Positions 27,197 to 35,947 of a DNA stretch of 64,000 nucleotides are shown here, piece after piece. This DNA is from Flavobacterium sp. Lineage in GTDB: Bacteria > Bacteroidota > Bacteroidia > Flavobacteriales > Flavobacteriaceae. The position numbers and the translations under genes were made by a program. The stretch's first letter is position 1, and every line of letters starts with the position of its first letter. The stretch is from assembly GCF_027484945.1 (NCBI RefSeq), contig NZ_JAIXRZ010000063.1:47938-111937 (forward strand), read 5' to 3'. The notes under the pieces are model-generated. The model made no database searches. It was not told the origin of the DNA and saw only the letters and a list, made by a program, of their open reading frames with translations.

Positions 27197-28270
27197 TTAT
27201 CGGAATACACTAAAATCAACTTTTATCGAAAAAATATTGGAATACAATGCCGCACTTTGATCGCCTAAATCGGTTAAAGCATAGTCCACCTCTATCCCTT
27301 TGTATTTAAAGCCAATACCAATATTGGGCTGAAATCCTAATCGTGTACCGCCGTCAATTTGGGTAATTCTTTGGAAATTTCCAAAACCAGCACGTACGAA
27401 GACTAAATCGGTATAATTATATTCAGCACCCAAAGCAGGATCTATACTTATAAAGTCGGTAGCTAGAAAATCATTGGTTTTGGCAAATTGCATGTTTAGA
27501 TTACCCGAGAAACGTAAATAGGTTTCATTATGCAAATCAAATTCGCGCGATACCCCAAATTGAGCTTTTGGGGCTGTAATTTCTGTGCTTTCGGGTAAAT
27601 CTTGATTTTGTCCGGGTATCGCTCCTTTTATCGAATTGTATTCTTCTTCATTTATCGCCCAAACGTTGTAAGTGGTTGTGATATCGCGAACCATTAGACC
27701 TAACTTCCAATTGTCGCGATCCCATTGAATACCAGCATCAAAGCCGAAACCCCAAGAATTGGCAAACTTTCCAATAATACGGCGTATAACTTTCGCGTTG
27801 ACCCCATATTGAAATCCTGGAATTTTTAGTTTTCGGCCGTAGGACAAGGTTAAGGCGTAATCTGCAGTTGAAAATTTTTGTATGCGGTTGTAGTCAATAT
27901 TCCCTTCGCTGTCAATTAATTGAGTCGTATTTAGGATATCGTCAACACCAAAACGCATCAATGAAATTCCCCAAGCACTTTCGGTATCAATCGGTTGGGC
28001 ATAAGCCGCAAAATCATATTGGGCAATATTTGCAAAATAGTTGGCATGCATAAAAGAGGCTTGTCCGTCTTCCAAATGGACCAATCCAGCAGGATTCCAG
28101 TAAACAGCATTGACATCATTGGTATGTGCTACCATTGCATTGGCCATGCCAAATGCGGCTGCATCAACTCCAATATTCATAAATTCATTGGAATATTTAC
28201 GCACCGATTGGGCCGATAGTTGTCCTATCGTTAAACCTATACAAAAGAGGACTACTTTTTTCAAAGTCAA
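27197..28270 (-). CDS. PorV/PorQ family outer-membrane protein
   Basis: 357 residues with a signal peptide (MTLKKVVLFCIGLTIGQLSA). NIGVDAAAFGMANAMVAHTND and AVYWNPAGL are the conserved opening of the PorV/PorQ (UPF0164) family, and the rest has alternating beta-strand pattern ending in the aromatic SIKVDFSVFR, as expected of an outer-membrane beta-barrel related to FadL. Relatives PorV and PorQ are parts of the type IX secretion system. This one lacks the SPRQAALGG text that I associate with true PorQ, so I keep the family name only. Two T9SS cargo proteins in the window show that the system is used by this organism. Confidence 0.75.
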   Translation of the reverse strand: MTLKKVVLFCIGLTIGQLSAQSVRKYSNEFMNIGVDAAAFGMANAMVAHTNDVNAVYWNPAGLVHLEDGQASFMHANYFANIAQYDFAAYAQPIDTESAWGISLMRFGVDDILNTTQLIDSEGNIDYNRIQKFSTADYALTLSYGRKLKIPGFQYGVNAKVIRRIIGKFANSWGFGFDAGIQWDRDNWKLGLMVRDITTTYNVWAINEEEYNSIKGAIPGQNQDLPESTEITAPKAQFGVSREFDLHNETYLRFSGNLNMQFAKTNDFLATDFISIDPALGAEYNYTDLVFVRAGFGNFQRITQIDGGTRLGFQPNIGIGFKYKGIEVDYALTDLGDQSAALYSNIFSIKVDFSVFR

Positions 28271-28364
28271 TTTTTTTTCAAAAATAGCAATTTAGAAAGG
28301 ATTTCAAGCATTTAGCTTTTGAAAAACTCTGTTTTAAACGTGTTTATTCATTCACTTATTGTGC

Positions 28365-28372
28365 TAACTTTG
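28365..28372 (+). promoter_or_regulatory. Candidate -7 box for pssA
   Basis: TAACTTTG matches TAnnTTTG and ends 18 nt before the ATG at 28391. The -33 area reads TGT instead of TTG. It lies in the divergent gap with the PorV/PorQ-family gene. Confidence 0.45.
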
Positions 28373-28390
28373 TGATTTAAATTTTTATTC

Positions 28391-29101
28391 ATGTCGGTAA
28401 AAAAACACATTCCCAATTTGCTTACACTTTTAAACCTTTTTTGTGGTTGTGTTGCAATCGTTTTTGTCGCGAATTTCAATTTTGAGTATGCCTTTTATTG
28501 GGTATGTCTCGGTATTTTTTTCGATTTTTTCGACGGTTTTTTTGCAAGAAAATTTGGAGTTGCTGGCCCCTTAGGAGTCCAATTGGATTCGCTTGCCGAT
28601 ATGGTTACTTGTGGTGTTGTTCCGGGATATGCAATGGTACTTTTGTTAAGCGGACAGCAATTTGCCATGCCTGTAGTGAATTATTTGCCTTATTTGGGTT
28701 TTTTGATAACGCTGGGCGCCTGCTATCGGTTGGCCAATTTTAATATTGACACCCGCCAAAGCGATTCGTTTATTGGGCTGCCGACACCTGCAAATGCTTT
28801 GTTTATTATGAGTTTACCCTTGGTTGCTAAAGACGCATTTTGGGGTCAATTTTTAGTGCAACCATCAGTGTTATTAGGTATAACCGTTTTGAGTACCTAT
28901 GTAATGAATGCTGAAATTCCTTTATTTTCATTAAAAATCAAAAACTTTAGTGTGTCCAAATACAAGTTGCAACTTGGATTTACATTGTATGCAATTGTGT
29001 TACTTGTTTTCTTAAAAGTGGTTGCAGTGCCGCTAATAATCGTATCTTATGTTTTACTTTCAGTGGTGCATACTATTTGGTCAAAAAAAGCGTTCGATTG
29101 A
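28391..29101 (+). CDS. pssA: CDP-diacylglycerol--serine O-phosphatidyltransferase
   Basis: 236 residues, mostly hydrophobic with about seven membrane helices. FDGFFARKFGVAGPLGVQLDS followed by LAD at about residues 46-70 is the CDP-alcohol phosphatidyltransferase motif DG-x2-AR-x8-G-x3-D-x3-D, all key residues present. NLLTLLNLFCGC at the start and the sequence CYRLANFN near 115 are typical of the serine-specific PssA branch. It makes phosphatidylserine, the precursor of phosphatidylethanolamine, the main phospholipid here. A GH25 lysozyme-like gene follows after 10 nt, probably in the same transcript. Confidence 0.92.
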   Translation: MSVKKHIPNLLTLLNLFCGCVAIVFVANFNFEYAFYWVCLGIFFDFFDGFFARKFGVAGPLGVQLDSLADMVTCGVVPGYAMVLLLSGQQFAMPVVNYLPYLGFLITLGACYRLANFNIDTRQSDSFIGLPTPANALFIMSLPLVAKDAFWGQFLVQPSVLLGITVLSTYVMNAEIPLFSLKIKNFSVSKYKLQLGFTLYAIVLLVFLKVVAVPLIIVSYVLLSVVHTIWSKKAFD

Positions 29102-29111
29102 TTAACGAACT

Positions 29112-29936
29112 ATGGCAACATCAACTCGAAAAAAAACAACCCCAAAAAGCAAATCTTCTTTCAAATTCTCTTGGGGGAAAGTATTGTTAGTCGGTATTTT
29201 GCTCCTTGGACTACTCGTCACTGTGGTGCGTTACAAAAATGCTATACTGTACTATTTTAGCTTCAAATCCAAGCATTCGAGTCAGCGTCAAAAAGTAGAG
29301 AAAGCGCGTATCAACCAAATTTTCAAAGACCATCCCCATCACTCGGCGGGTATTGATATTTCAGAATACCAAGGAACTATAGATTGGGATGCAGTTGATT
29401 CGCTAGAAGGGCGCTCAATTCGATTTGTTTTTGTTCGCGCTACCTGTGGAAAAAACCGAAAAGATCGAAAGTTTACTGCCAATTGGAATGGTGCTAAAAA
29501 ATTTGTTCGTGGGGCCTATCATTACTACCGACCCGATGAAAATTCAATGGAACAAGCGCAAAAATTTTGCAAAACAGTTCGATTAGAACCGGGCGATTTA
29601 CCTCCGGTATTGGATATTGAAAAATTACCCAAAAATCAATCCCTTTCGCGCTTAAAAGTTGGATTGAAAAAATGGTTGGATGCCGTAGAAGCGCACTACG
29701 GTGTTAAGCCGATTATTTATACTTGTGAAAATTACTATGCCTCGTTTTTGAAAGATGAGTTTTCAGACTATTCTTTTTGGATCGCCAATTATAATTTTTA
29801 TGTTGCCGAAATAGAAGATAATTGGCTATTTTGGCAGTTTTCAGAAAGGGCTATTGTTGAGGGTATTCCAGAGAAAGTCGATGTGAATCTCTATAACGGG
29901 ACGCCAAAAATGTTGGGCTATTTAACGCAACGTTAG
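29112..29936 (+). CDS. Glycoside hydrolase family 25 (lysozyme-like) protein with N-terminal membrane anchor
   Basis: 274 residues. Residues 1-20 are basic (KKTTPKSKSS), then a hydrophobic segment at about 22-38 should anchor the protein in the inner membrane. The catalytic domain starts at GIDISEYQGTIDWDAV near residue 80, and FVFVRATCGKNRKD, GAYHYYRP, PVLDIEK and FWIANYN follow in the order expected for GH25; the catalytic acid Glu lies in DIEK. It probably cleaves peptidoglycan in the periplasm during growth or turnover. Its stop overlaps the convergent DUF5808 gene by 4 bp (29933-29936). Confidence 0.88.
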   Translation: MATSTRKKTTPKSKSSFKFSWGKVLLVGILLLGLLVTVVRYKNAILYYFSFKSKHSSQRQKVEKARINQIFKDHPHHSAGIDISEYQGTIDWDAVDSLEGRSIRFVFVRATCGKNRKDRKFTANWNGAKKFVRGAYHYYRPDENSMEQAQKFCKTVRLEPGDLPPVLDIEKLPKNQSLSRLKVGLKKWLDAVEAHYGVKPIIYTCENYYASFLKDEFSDYSFWIANYNFYVAEIEDNWLFWQFSERAIVEGIPEKVDVNLYNGTPKMLGYLTQR

Positions 29937-30154
29937 TGGATAAACCACACCGGGAGTAACGCAACGATTAGTAGTACTATAAAGGCTATCACCGATTTTG
30001 GATTGGCGAAATTTATAGTCCAACCCATCCATTCTATGGGTTTCGGAGGGAAAATTCGCGGATCTTCTGGATTGTAGTAAACCATACCCCATAATTTCCA
30101 GTTTGAAGGATCTTCCTTCCAGCGTTTAGGGGTTTCAGGATCTATTTTTTTCAT
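29933..30154 (-). CDS. DUF5808 domain-containing small membrane protein
   Basis: 73 residues. The first 45 residues contain NWKLWGMVYYNPEDPRIF and GWTINFANP, which I recognise as the DUF5808 pattern. A single membrane helix at the C-terminus (SVIAFIVLLIVALLPVWF) leaves the soluble part most probably in the cytosol. The function is unknown; the domain occurs in small membrane proteins and at the end of larger ones in Bacteroidota and Firmicutes. The gene ends within the last codons of the lysozyme-like gene on the other strand. Confidence 0.75.
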   Translation of the reverse strand: MKKIDPETPKRWKEDPSNWKLWGMVYYNPEDPRIFPPKPIEWMGWTINFANPKSVIAFIVLLIVALLPVWFIH

Positions 30155-30162
30155 TTTATTTT

Positions 30163-30285
30163 TGGGCGTGCCCCACGTTGCAAAAACTCGTTTTCTAAAA
30201 AACTCGTTTTTTCACCGGGGTCAGGCTTTTCGCAGTACGCACCTTCCTATTGTCTGGTGGGTACTTGCGGCAATCCTTCACGCAT
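30163..30285. repeat. Intergenic hairpin element, probably a dispersed repeat
   Basis: The 144-bp gap holds no gene. AAAAACTCGTTTT occurs twice in tandem (30182-30194 and 30198-30210). A strong inverted repeat follows: GCAGTACGCACC at 30232-30243 against GGTGGGTACTTGC at 30256-30268, with one mismatch and one bulge. It is flanked by GGGTCAGGCTTTTCG on the left and GGCAATCCTTCACGCA on the right. The segment is more GC-rich than its surroundings. The layout resembles the element at 63830-63925 and, from memory, a class of intergenic repeats common in Flavobacterium genomes; I could not check this. Confidence 0.5.
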
Positions 30286-30298
30286 AGGAAGTAATCGA

Positions 30299-31039
30299 TT
30301 AAAATTCTAGTTTCTTTTTACGTAACTCAAAATTTTGCCCCAAATAGACCTTACGCACCATTTCATCGGCAGCTAAATCTTCTGGAATCCCAGCCTTTAA
30401 AATTCCACCTTCAAACATTAAATAGGTTTTATCGGTAATGGCTAAGGTTTCTTGCACATTATGATCGGTAATCAATATGCCAATATTTTTATTCCGCAAT
30501 TGCGCTACAATCCGTTGAATATCCTCTACAGCAACTGGATCAACACCAGCAAAAGGTTCGTCCAATAGAATAAATTTAGGATCAGTGGCCAAGGCTCGTG
30601 CAATTTCTGTCCGACGGCGTTCCCCTCCGGATAATAAGTCCCCGCGATTAGTTCGAATATGCTGTAAACTGAATTCATCGAGCAAACTTTCCATTTTGGC
30701 TTCTTGTTGCTCTTGGGTTAAGTTGGTTAATTGCAACACACTCATAATGTTGTCTTCCACACTCAGTTTCCGAAAAACCGAAGCTTCTTGAGCCAAATAG
30801 CCAATTCCGTGTTGCGCGCGCTTGTACATCGGATAATCGGTAATATTTAAATCATCGAGATAGATGTTTCCCGAGTTGGGTTTAACCAACCCCACAATCA
30901 TATAAAACGAAGTGGTTTTACCAGCACCATTTGGACCCAACAGTCCGACAATCTCTCCTTGGTTAACTTCTACAGAGATTCCTTTGACTACCGCACGTTT
31001 TTTGTACGTTTTAATTAAATTTTCGGCACGTAATTTCAT
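30299..31039 (-). CDS. lptB: LPS export ABC transporter ATP-binding protein LptB
   Basis: 246 residues from the ATG at 31039; a 6-codon longer reading from 31057 is less likely because family members start MKLRAENL. Walker A GPNGAGKTT at about residues 34-42, signature LSGGERRRTEIARAL near 135, Walker B FILLDEPFAGVDP near 155-167 and switch His in TDHNV near 190. GIGYLAQEASVFRKLSVEDNI is the LptB-specific Q-loop region. It powers extraction of lipopolysaccharide from the inner membrane together with LptF/LptG; an LptF/G-type gene lies at 47217. It is the last gene of the leftward kdsD-tatC-cmd-lptB group. Confidence 0.93.
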   Translation of the reverse strand: MKLRAENLIKTYKKRAVVKGISVEVNQGEIVGLLGPNGAGKTTSFYMIVGLVKPNSGNIYLDDLNITDYPMYKRAQHGIGYLAQEASVFRKLSVEDNIMSVLQLTNLTQEQQEAKMESLLDEFSLQHIRTNRGDLLSGGERRRTEIARALATDPKFILLDEPFAGVDPVAVEDIQRIVAQLRNKNIGILITDHNVQETLAITDKTYLMFEGGILKAGIPEDLAADEMVRKVYLGQNFELRKKKLEF

Positions 31040-31108
31040 AGTACACTCAGTTTGCAAGGCAAGGTACTACAATTTTAAAAGTCGTCTTGCCTAAAAGCTG
31101 TTAAATGA

Positions 31109-31459
31109 TTATTTTCCGTTTTCCTCCAAGGCTTCCCAAAATTCGTAAGCACGTCGCAAATGCGGGATCACAATAGTTCCACCAACTAAAGTAGCAATAC
31201 TCATCACTTCCATCATTTCTTCACGGGTGGTTCCTTCTTTGTAAGCGGTTTCTAGATGGTATTTAATGCAATCGTCACAACGCAAAACTGCTGAGGCAAC
31301 CAAACCTAAAAGTTCTTTTGTTTTTACATCGAGCGCTCCGGCACTATACGCATTCGTATCCAAATTGAAAATCCGTTTGAGTACTAAATTATTGTCAGCA
31401 CTTAGCTTTTCGTTCATGCGCGAACGGTAATCGTTGAATTCGTTGACTAAATTACTCAT
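31109..31459 (-). CDS. Carboxymuconolactone decarboxylase family (AhpD-like) protein
   Basis: 116 residues, all-helical. RCDDCIKYHLETAYKEGTTREE at about residues 59-80 (the CxxC-x3-H core is CDDCIKYH) is the redox motif of AhpD-like and carboxymuconolactone decarboxylase family proteins, so a peroxide- or disulfide-related activity is plausible; muconolactone metabolism is not indicated by the context. ATLVGGTIVIPHLRRAYEF is the typical end of this group. It overlaps the TatC stop region by 4 nt and is part of the kdsD-tatC-lptB group. Confidence 0.85.
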   Translation of the reverse strand: MSNLVNEFNDYRSRMNEKLSADNNLVLKRIFNLDTNAYSAGALDVKTKELLGLVASAVLRCDDCIKYHLETAYKEGTTREEMMEVMSIATLVGGTIVIPHLRRAYEFWEALEENGK

Positions 31460-32262
31460 GCTTTTTTCCTTTTTTCAACAAGAGCCGCAATTAATACGCT
31501 GGCCTCAAAAATTAATAACATTGGGATTGCTACGGTTATCTGACTCACCACATCGGGAGGAGTAACAATAGCGGCTATAATTAATACAATGACTATAGCA
31601 TATTTACGGTATTTACGTAAAAATTCAGCCGAAACGATTCCTAGTTTTGCCAAGAAATAGATGATAACCGGTAATTCAAAAAATAAACCACTCACGATAA
31701 CCGAGGTTTTTATCATGCTGATATAAGATTCTAAATTGAATTCATTTTTGACAACATCACTAATTGAAAATGTGGCTAAAAAATTTAGGGTCATTGGCAC
31801 AATTACAAAGTAGCCAAAGAGCACGCCTAAAAAAAATAGAAGGGAGGATACAAAAAGGAATACTCTTACATTTTTCCGCTCTTTTTCATACAGTGCTGGT
31901 GCAATAAAATTCCAAAACTGCAGCAGTATATAAGGAAAAGCCAAAATAAATCCGGCGGTGATGCAAATCCAAATAAATACATTCACTTGGCCTTCCATTG
32001 CGGTATTTTGAATCACGAAATTTAATTCGGTAATACAAATGCTTTCTGCAAAACCAACATAATGGGAAGCTTCACAAAACAATCGATAGGTGATAAAATT
32101 AGGGTCAGTGGGCCCAAAAATAAGGGTATTGAAAACAAAATCTTGAAAAAAGTACACCCCAATAGCCATAAGAATTATCGCTAAAGTGCTGCGAACCAAA
32201 ACCCACCGCAGTTCCTCCAGATGCTCCATGAAGGACATTTCTTTGTGTGCCTTTTTTGCCAT
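31456..32262 (-). CDS. tatC: Sec-independent protein translocase TatC
   Basis: 268 residues with six predicted membrane helices. MSFMEHLEELRWVLVRS near residues 9-25 is the conserved N-terminal region that binds twin-arginine signals, with the key Glu in HLEELR. FWNFIAPALYEKERKN near 128 and FELPVIIYFLAKLGIVS near 197 are further TatC hallmarks, as is AAIVTPPDVVSQ near 236. A Bacteroidota-type insertion lies in the first periplasmic loop (FCEASHYVGFAESICITE). It is the main membrane subunit for export of folded proteins. No tatA or tatB is in the window. It starts at the base where kdsD ends. Confidence 0.93.
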   Translation of the reverse strand: MAKKAHKEMSFMEHLEELRWVLVRSTLAIILMAIGVYFFQDFVFNTLIFGPTDPNFITYRLFCEASHYVGFAESICITELNFVIQNTAMEGQVNVFIWICITAGFILAFPYILLQFWNFIAPALYEKERKNVRVFLFVSSLLFFLGVLFGYFVIVPMTLNFLATFSISDVVKNEFNLESYISMIKTSVIVSGLFFELPVIIYFLAKLGIVSAEFLRKYRKYAIVIVLIIAAIVTPPDVVSQITVAIPMLLIFEASVLIAALVEKRKKA

Positions 32263-33227
32263 TATACGACGCCTTCTTTTAAGATATCATGCAAATGGAT
32301 CACCCCTTTATAATTTCCTTCATCAAGAACAATAAGCTGTGTGATGGAATAGTTTTCCATGGTGTTCAAGGCATCCACGACCAAGGAATCCGAGTGAATA
32401 TGTTTCGGGTTAACCGACATAATATCTTGTGCCGTTAAACCGGTAATGGTTTCAGTAGTATTGAGCATGCGACGAAGATCACCGTCGGTTATGATTCCTA
32501 CAATTTTTTGTTCCGAAAGTACCGCGGTAACTCCCATACGTCCTTCCGAGATAGAAACAATTACATTTTTAATGCTGGTATCTGGAGTCACGGCTGGTCG
32601 CCTTGAAGTATCCAATAAATCGTTGACTTTGAGTAATAATTTTTTGCCCAAAGCACCTCCAGGGTGATACAAGGCAAAATCAGCTGCTGTAAAGTTGCGC
32701 ATTTCAATTAAACATACTGCCAAGGCATCGCCCATAGCTAGTTGTGCAGTAGTGCTATTGGTTGGAGCTAAATTATTGGGATCTGATTCTGCAGCTACCC
32801 AAGTATTTAAAACAAAGTGCGAAGCTTTACCTAAATACGAATCGGGGTTGCCGGTCATTCCAATTAAAATATTGCCGTTTCGTTTTAATAAGGGTGCCAA
32901 AACTTTAATCTCTGGACTGTTTCCGCTTTTGGATATACATAAGATAGCATCAGCAGCTTGTACCATACCTAAATCGCCGTGAATGGCTTCAGATGCATGT
33001 AAAAATAATGCTGGAGTACCGGTAGAATTTAATGTAGCAACTATTTTTTGAGCGATAATTGCACTTTTACCTATACCCGTTACTACCAAGCGTCCTTTCG
33101 ATTGATAAATTAATTCGGCTACCTTAACAAAGGTATCGTCAATAAAATCAGTCAGTTTGGCAATAGATTCACTTTCGGATATAAGTGTCCGTTTTGCACT
33201 GTTTAGGATGGCTTCTTTCGTTATCAA
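32262..33227 (-). CDS. kdsD: Arabinose-5-phosphate isomerase (KdsD/KpsF/GutQ family)
   Basis: 321 residues. The N-terminal SIS domain has VTGIGKSAIIAQKIVATLNSTG (split here as TGIGKSAIIA and TLNSTG) and CISKSGNSPE, which bind the sugar phosphate, with the catalytic HASEAIHGDLGMV region near residue 80. Two CBS domains follow from about residue 205 (VTPDTSIKNV; IMSVNPKHIHSDSLVVDAL). The enzyme turns ribulose-5-phosphate into arabinose-5-phosphate, the first step to Kdo in the LPS core. Its place beside lptB fits a role in outer-membrane assembly. It is divergent from recQ. Confidence 0.92.
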   Translation of the reverse strand: MITKEAILNSAKRTLISESESIAKLTDFIDDTFVKVAELIYQSKGRLVVTGIGKSAIIAQKIVATLNSTGTPALFLHASEAIHGDLGMVQAADAILCISKSGNSPEIKVLAPLLKRNGNILIGMTGNPDSYLGKASHFVLNTWVAAESDPNNLAPTNSTTAQLAMGDALAVCLIEMRNFTAADFALYHPGGALGKKLLLKVNDLLDTSRRPAVTPDTSIKNVIVSISEGRMGVTAVLSEQKIVGIITDGDLRRMLNTTETITGLTAQDIMSVNPKHIHSDSLVVDALNTMENYSITQLIVLDEGNYKGVIHLHDILKEGVV

Positions 33228-33313
33228 AATGAAATGTTATAAAATTTGTACGTACAGAAGATTGTTGTATATTTATGGTTGCAAATTTAGATAAAAATAC
33301 CCGTAACTTAAGA

Positions 33314-35509
33314 ATGAATTCAAACGAAATTGATATCCATGGTGCATTAAAAAAGTATTTTGGTTTTTCACAGTTTAAAGGATTGCAAGAGAATGTAATC
33401 CGAAGTGTGATTGGTAAACAGAATACCTTTGTTATCATGCCTACCGGTGGCGGAAAGTCATTGTGTTACCAATTACCAGCATTACTGCAAGAAGGTACTG
33501 CTATTGTAGTTTCTCCCTTAATTGCCTTGATGAAAAATCAAGTAGATGCCATTCGAAGTTTGTCAGCAACCGAAGGTGTTGCCCATGTATTGAACTCCTC
33601 ATTAAATAAAACAGAGGTCAATCAAGTAAAAAAAGATATCCTTAATGGCGTCACAAAATTATTGTATGTGGCTCCAGAATCGCTAACAAAAGAGGAATAT
33701 GTTGCATTTTTACAATCGGTTCCTATTTCGTTTGTCGCAATAGATGAAGCGCATTGTATTTCTGAGTGGGGGCATGATTTTCGTCCAGAATACCGTAATT
33801 TACGTTCAATAATCAAGCAGTTAGGCAACGTTCCGGTGATTGGTTTGACCGCTACTGCTACTCCAAAAGTACAGGAAGATATCTTGAAGAATTTAGACAT
33901 GACGGATGCTGCCGTGTATAAAGCTTCGTTTAATCGCCCCAATTTATACTATGAAGTGCGAACCAAAACCAAAAATGTAGAGGCCGATATCATTCGTTTT
34001 ATTAAACAAAACAAAGGAAAGTCAGGAATTATCTATTGTTTGAGTCGCAAGAAAGTAGAAGAAATTTCAAATGTGCTTCAAGTTAATGGGATTAGCGCGG
34101 TTCCGTATCATGCAGGGTTGGATGCAAAAACGCGCGCCAAACATCAAGATATGTTTCTTATGGAAGATGTTGAATTGGTGGTGGCAACCATTGCATTTGG
34201 AATGGGGATTGATAAACCCGATGTGCGGTTTGTTATTCACCACGATATTCCCAAGTCACTTGAAAGTTACTATCAAGAAACGGGTCGAGCAGGTCGTGAT
34301 GGTGGAGAAGGACATTGTTTAGCCTATTATTCCTATAAAGATGTTGAAAAGCTCGAAAAATTCATGGCGGGTAAGCCCGTTGCTGAACAGGAAATAGGGT
34401 ATGCCTTATTGCAAGAGGTAGTTGCTTATGCCGAAACCTCCATGTCGCGGCGTAAGTTTTTACTCCACTATTTTGGGGAAGAGTTTGACTCTGACACCGG
34501 AGAAGGTGCCGACATGGACGATAATGTTCGTAATCCAAAGTCCAAAATCGAAGCAAAAGATCAGGTAAAAATGCTGTTGGAAGTAGTACGCGATACCAAA
34601 CATTTATACAAATCCAAAGAAATCGTTTTTACGTTAATTGGTCGTGTAAATGCTACAATTAAAGCTCATCGTACGGACTCTCAACCATTTTTCGGATGTG
34701 GAAAAGCCTTTGATGAACGGTATTGGATGGCGTTAATTCGTCAGGTTTTAGTTGACGGGTTTTTGAACAAAGACATAGAAACGTATGGGATTTTAAAGGT
34801 GTCTGAATTAGGGCACGCATTTATTGAAAATCCCAGCTCATTCCTGATGTCAGAAGATCATGAATACAGTGAAAGTGAAGACGATACGATAGTGGCTGCT
34901 GCAAAATCTTCAGGAACTTCCGATGAAGTTTTAATGGGTATGTTAAAAGAATTACGTAAAAAAGTAGCCAAAAAATTAGGGGTACCCCCATTTGTGGTAT
35001 TCCAGGATCCTTCGCTTGAAGATATGGCTTTAAAATACCCGATAACCATCGATGAATTGACAACTATTCATGGGGTAGGTGAAGGAAAAGCAAAAAAATA
35101 TGGAAAAGACTTTATTGAATTAATCGCACGTTATGTTGAAGACAATGATATCATTCGTCCCGATGATTTGGTGGTAAAGTCTACGGGAGCCAATTCGTCG
35201 AATAAGTTGTATATCATTCAAAATATTGACCGAAAGTTATCACTCGAAGATATTGCTTCAGCGAAAGGGATGAATATGGATGCTTTATTAAGGGAAATGG
35301 AGCAGATCGTGTATTCGGGTACCAAACTAAATATAAATTATTGGGTTGATGAAATTTTAGACGAAGAGCAACAGGAGGAAATCCATTCTTATTTTATGGA
35401 TTCTGAAACCGATCATATTGAAGAAGCTCTACGCGAGTTTGATGGCGATTACGATATTGAAGAACTCCGATTAATGCGAATAAAATTTATAAGTGAAGTG
35501 GCTAATTAA
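33314..35509 (+). CDS. recQ: ATP-dependent DNA helicase RecQ
   Basis: 731 residues from the ATG at 33314 (MNSNEIDIHGALKKYFG), the start I expect for flavobacterial RecQ; an upstream ATG at 33275 would add 13 residues with no family support. Motif I MPTGGGKSLCYQLPA at about 41-55, motif II AIDEAHCISEWGHDFRPEY near 138, motif III GLTATATP and motif VI QETGRAGRDG near 320-329. The RQC zinc region is unusual for Bacteroidota, an HRDC domain lies at about 515-600, and a C-terminal helix-turn-helix-like domain (LSLEDIASAKGMNMDALL) ends the protein. RecQ unwinds DNA with 3'-5' polarity in recombination and repair. A terminator follows. Confidence 0.93.
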   Translation: MNSNEIDIHGALKKYFGFSQFKGLQENVIRSVIGKQNTFVIMPTGGGKSLCYQLPALLQEGTAIVVSPLIALMKNQVDAIRSLSATEGVAHVLNSSLNKTEVNQVKKDILNGVTKLLYVAPESLTKEEYVAFLQSVPISFVAIDEAHCISEWGHDFRPEYRNLRSIIKQLGNVPVIGLTATATPKVQEDILKNLDMTDAAVYKASFNRPNLYYEVRTKTKNVEADIIRFIKQNKGKSGIIYCLSRKKVEEISNVLQVNGISAVPYHAGLDAKTRAKHQDMFLMEDVELVVATIAFGMGIDKPDVRFVIHHDIPKSLESYYQETGRAGRDGGEGHCLAYYSYKDVEKLEKFMAGKPVAEQEIGYALLQEVVAYAETSMSRRKFLLHYFGEEFDSDTGEGADMDDNVRNPKSKIEAKDQVKMLLEVVRDTKHLYKSKEIVFTLIGRVNATIKAHRTDSQPFFGCGKAFDERYWMALIRQVLVDGFLNKDIETYGILKVSELGHAFIENPSSFLMSEDHEYSESEDDTIVAAAKSSGTSDEVLMGMLKELRKKVAKKLGVPPFVVFQDPSLEDMALKYPITIDELTTIHGVGEGKAKKYGKDFIELIARYVEDNDIIRPDDLVVKSTGANSSNKLYIIQNIDRKLSLEDIASAKGMNMDALLREMEQIVYSGTKLNINYWVDEILDEEQQEEIHSYFMDSETDHIEEALREFDGDYDIEELRLMRIKFISEVAN

Positions 35510-35531
35510 ATAGCAATTTGGCACATTGTTT

Positions 35532-35567
35532 AAACCGTAATTTGAGTAATCGAGTTACGGTTTTTTT
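35532..35567 (+). terminator. Rho-independent terminator after recQ
   Basis: AAACCGTAA at 35532-35540 pairs with TTACGGTTT at 35555-35563, followed by a T run to 35567. It lies 23 nt after the recQ stop. Confidence 0.8.
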
Positions 35568-35643
35568 AATTCGTTTCGGAGGAAGTTGAATTGAAAAGGT
35601 GTCTAAAAAAGCAATTCAAAATTCAAAATTTATAATTTAAAAC

Positions 35644-35883
35644 TTATAATTCATAAACCACTCCTCGATGAGGTTTTAAGCTGTCCCGTATCGAAATCAT
35701 ATCGGTTTCTTCAACAACCATATAAGCGATTGCATGCATTTCATTTACGATTTCAAAACCCGTAAGGTTACAATCGAATTGTTCCAGTTCAATATATTCT
35801 TTCAAATGTTTTTCATGATGCTCAGCTGTTTTGGCCCCAGCAGGTCCACGGAAATCCCAAATAAGTTTTATTTTTCGTGTCAT
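35644..35883 (-). CDS. Conserved small protein of unknown function
   Basis: 79 residues: MTRKIKLIWDFRGPAGAKTA, then EHHEKHLKEYIE, and a beta-strand-like end ending in PHRGVVYEL. I do not recognise a named domain. The protein is full of conserved-looking charged and histidine residues (HHEKHLKEY, VNEMHAIAYMVVEE), has no signal peptide or membrane segment, and shows codon use like its neighbours, so it is likely to be a real gene. It stands alone between recQ and a T9SS cargo gene, transcribed leftward. An A+T-rich stretch of direct repeats (AATTCAAA) lies just past its stop. Confidence 0.65.
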   Translation of the reverse strand: MTRKIKLIWDFRGPAGAKTAEHHEKHLKEYIELEQFDCNLTGFEIVNEMHAIAYMVVEETDMISIRDSLKPHRGVVYEL

Positions 35884-35921
35884 TGTTTAACGAACGGTTA
35901 GCAAATGTTTCGTATTTTTTG

Positions 35922-35929
35922 TATGTTTG
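35922..35929 (+). promoter_or_regulatory. Candidate -7 box for the T9SS cargo gene
   Basis: TATGTTTG matches TAnnTTTG and ends 18 nt before the ATG at 35948. This supports the ATG at 35948 over a TTG at 35927 that would lie inside the box. No clean -33 TTG is visible. Confidence 0.5.
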
Positions 35930-35947
35930 GAACGTAAACATAAAAAG

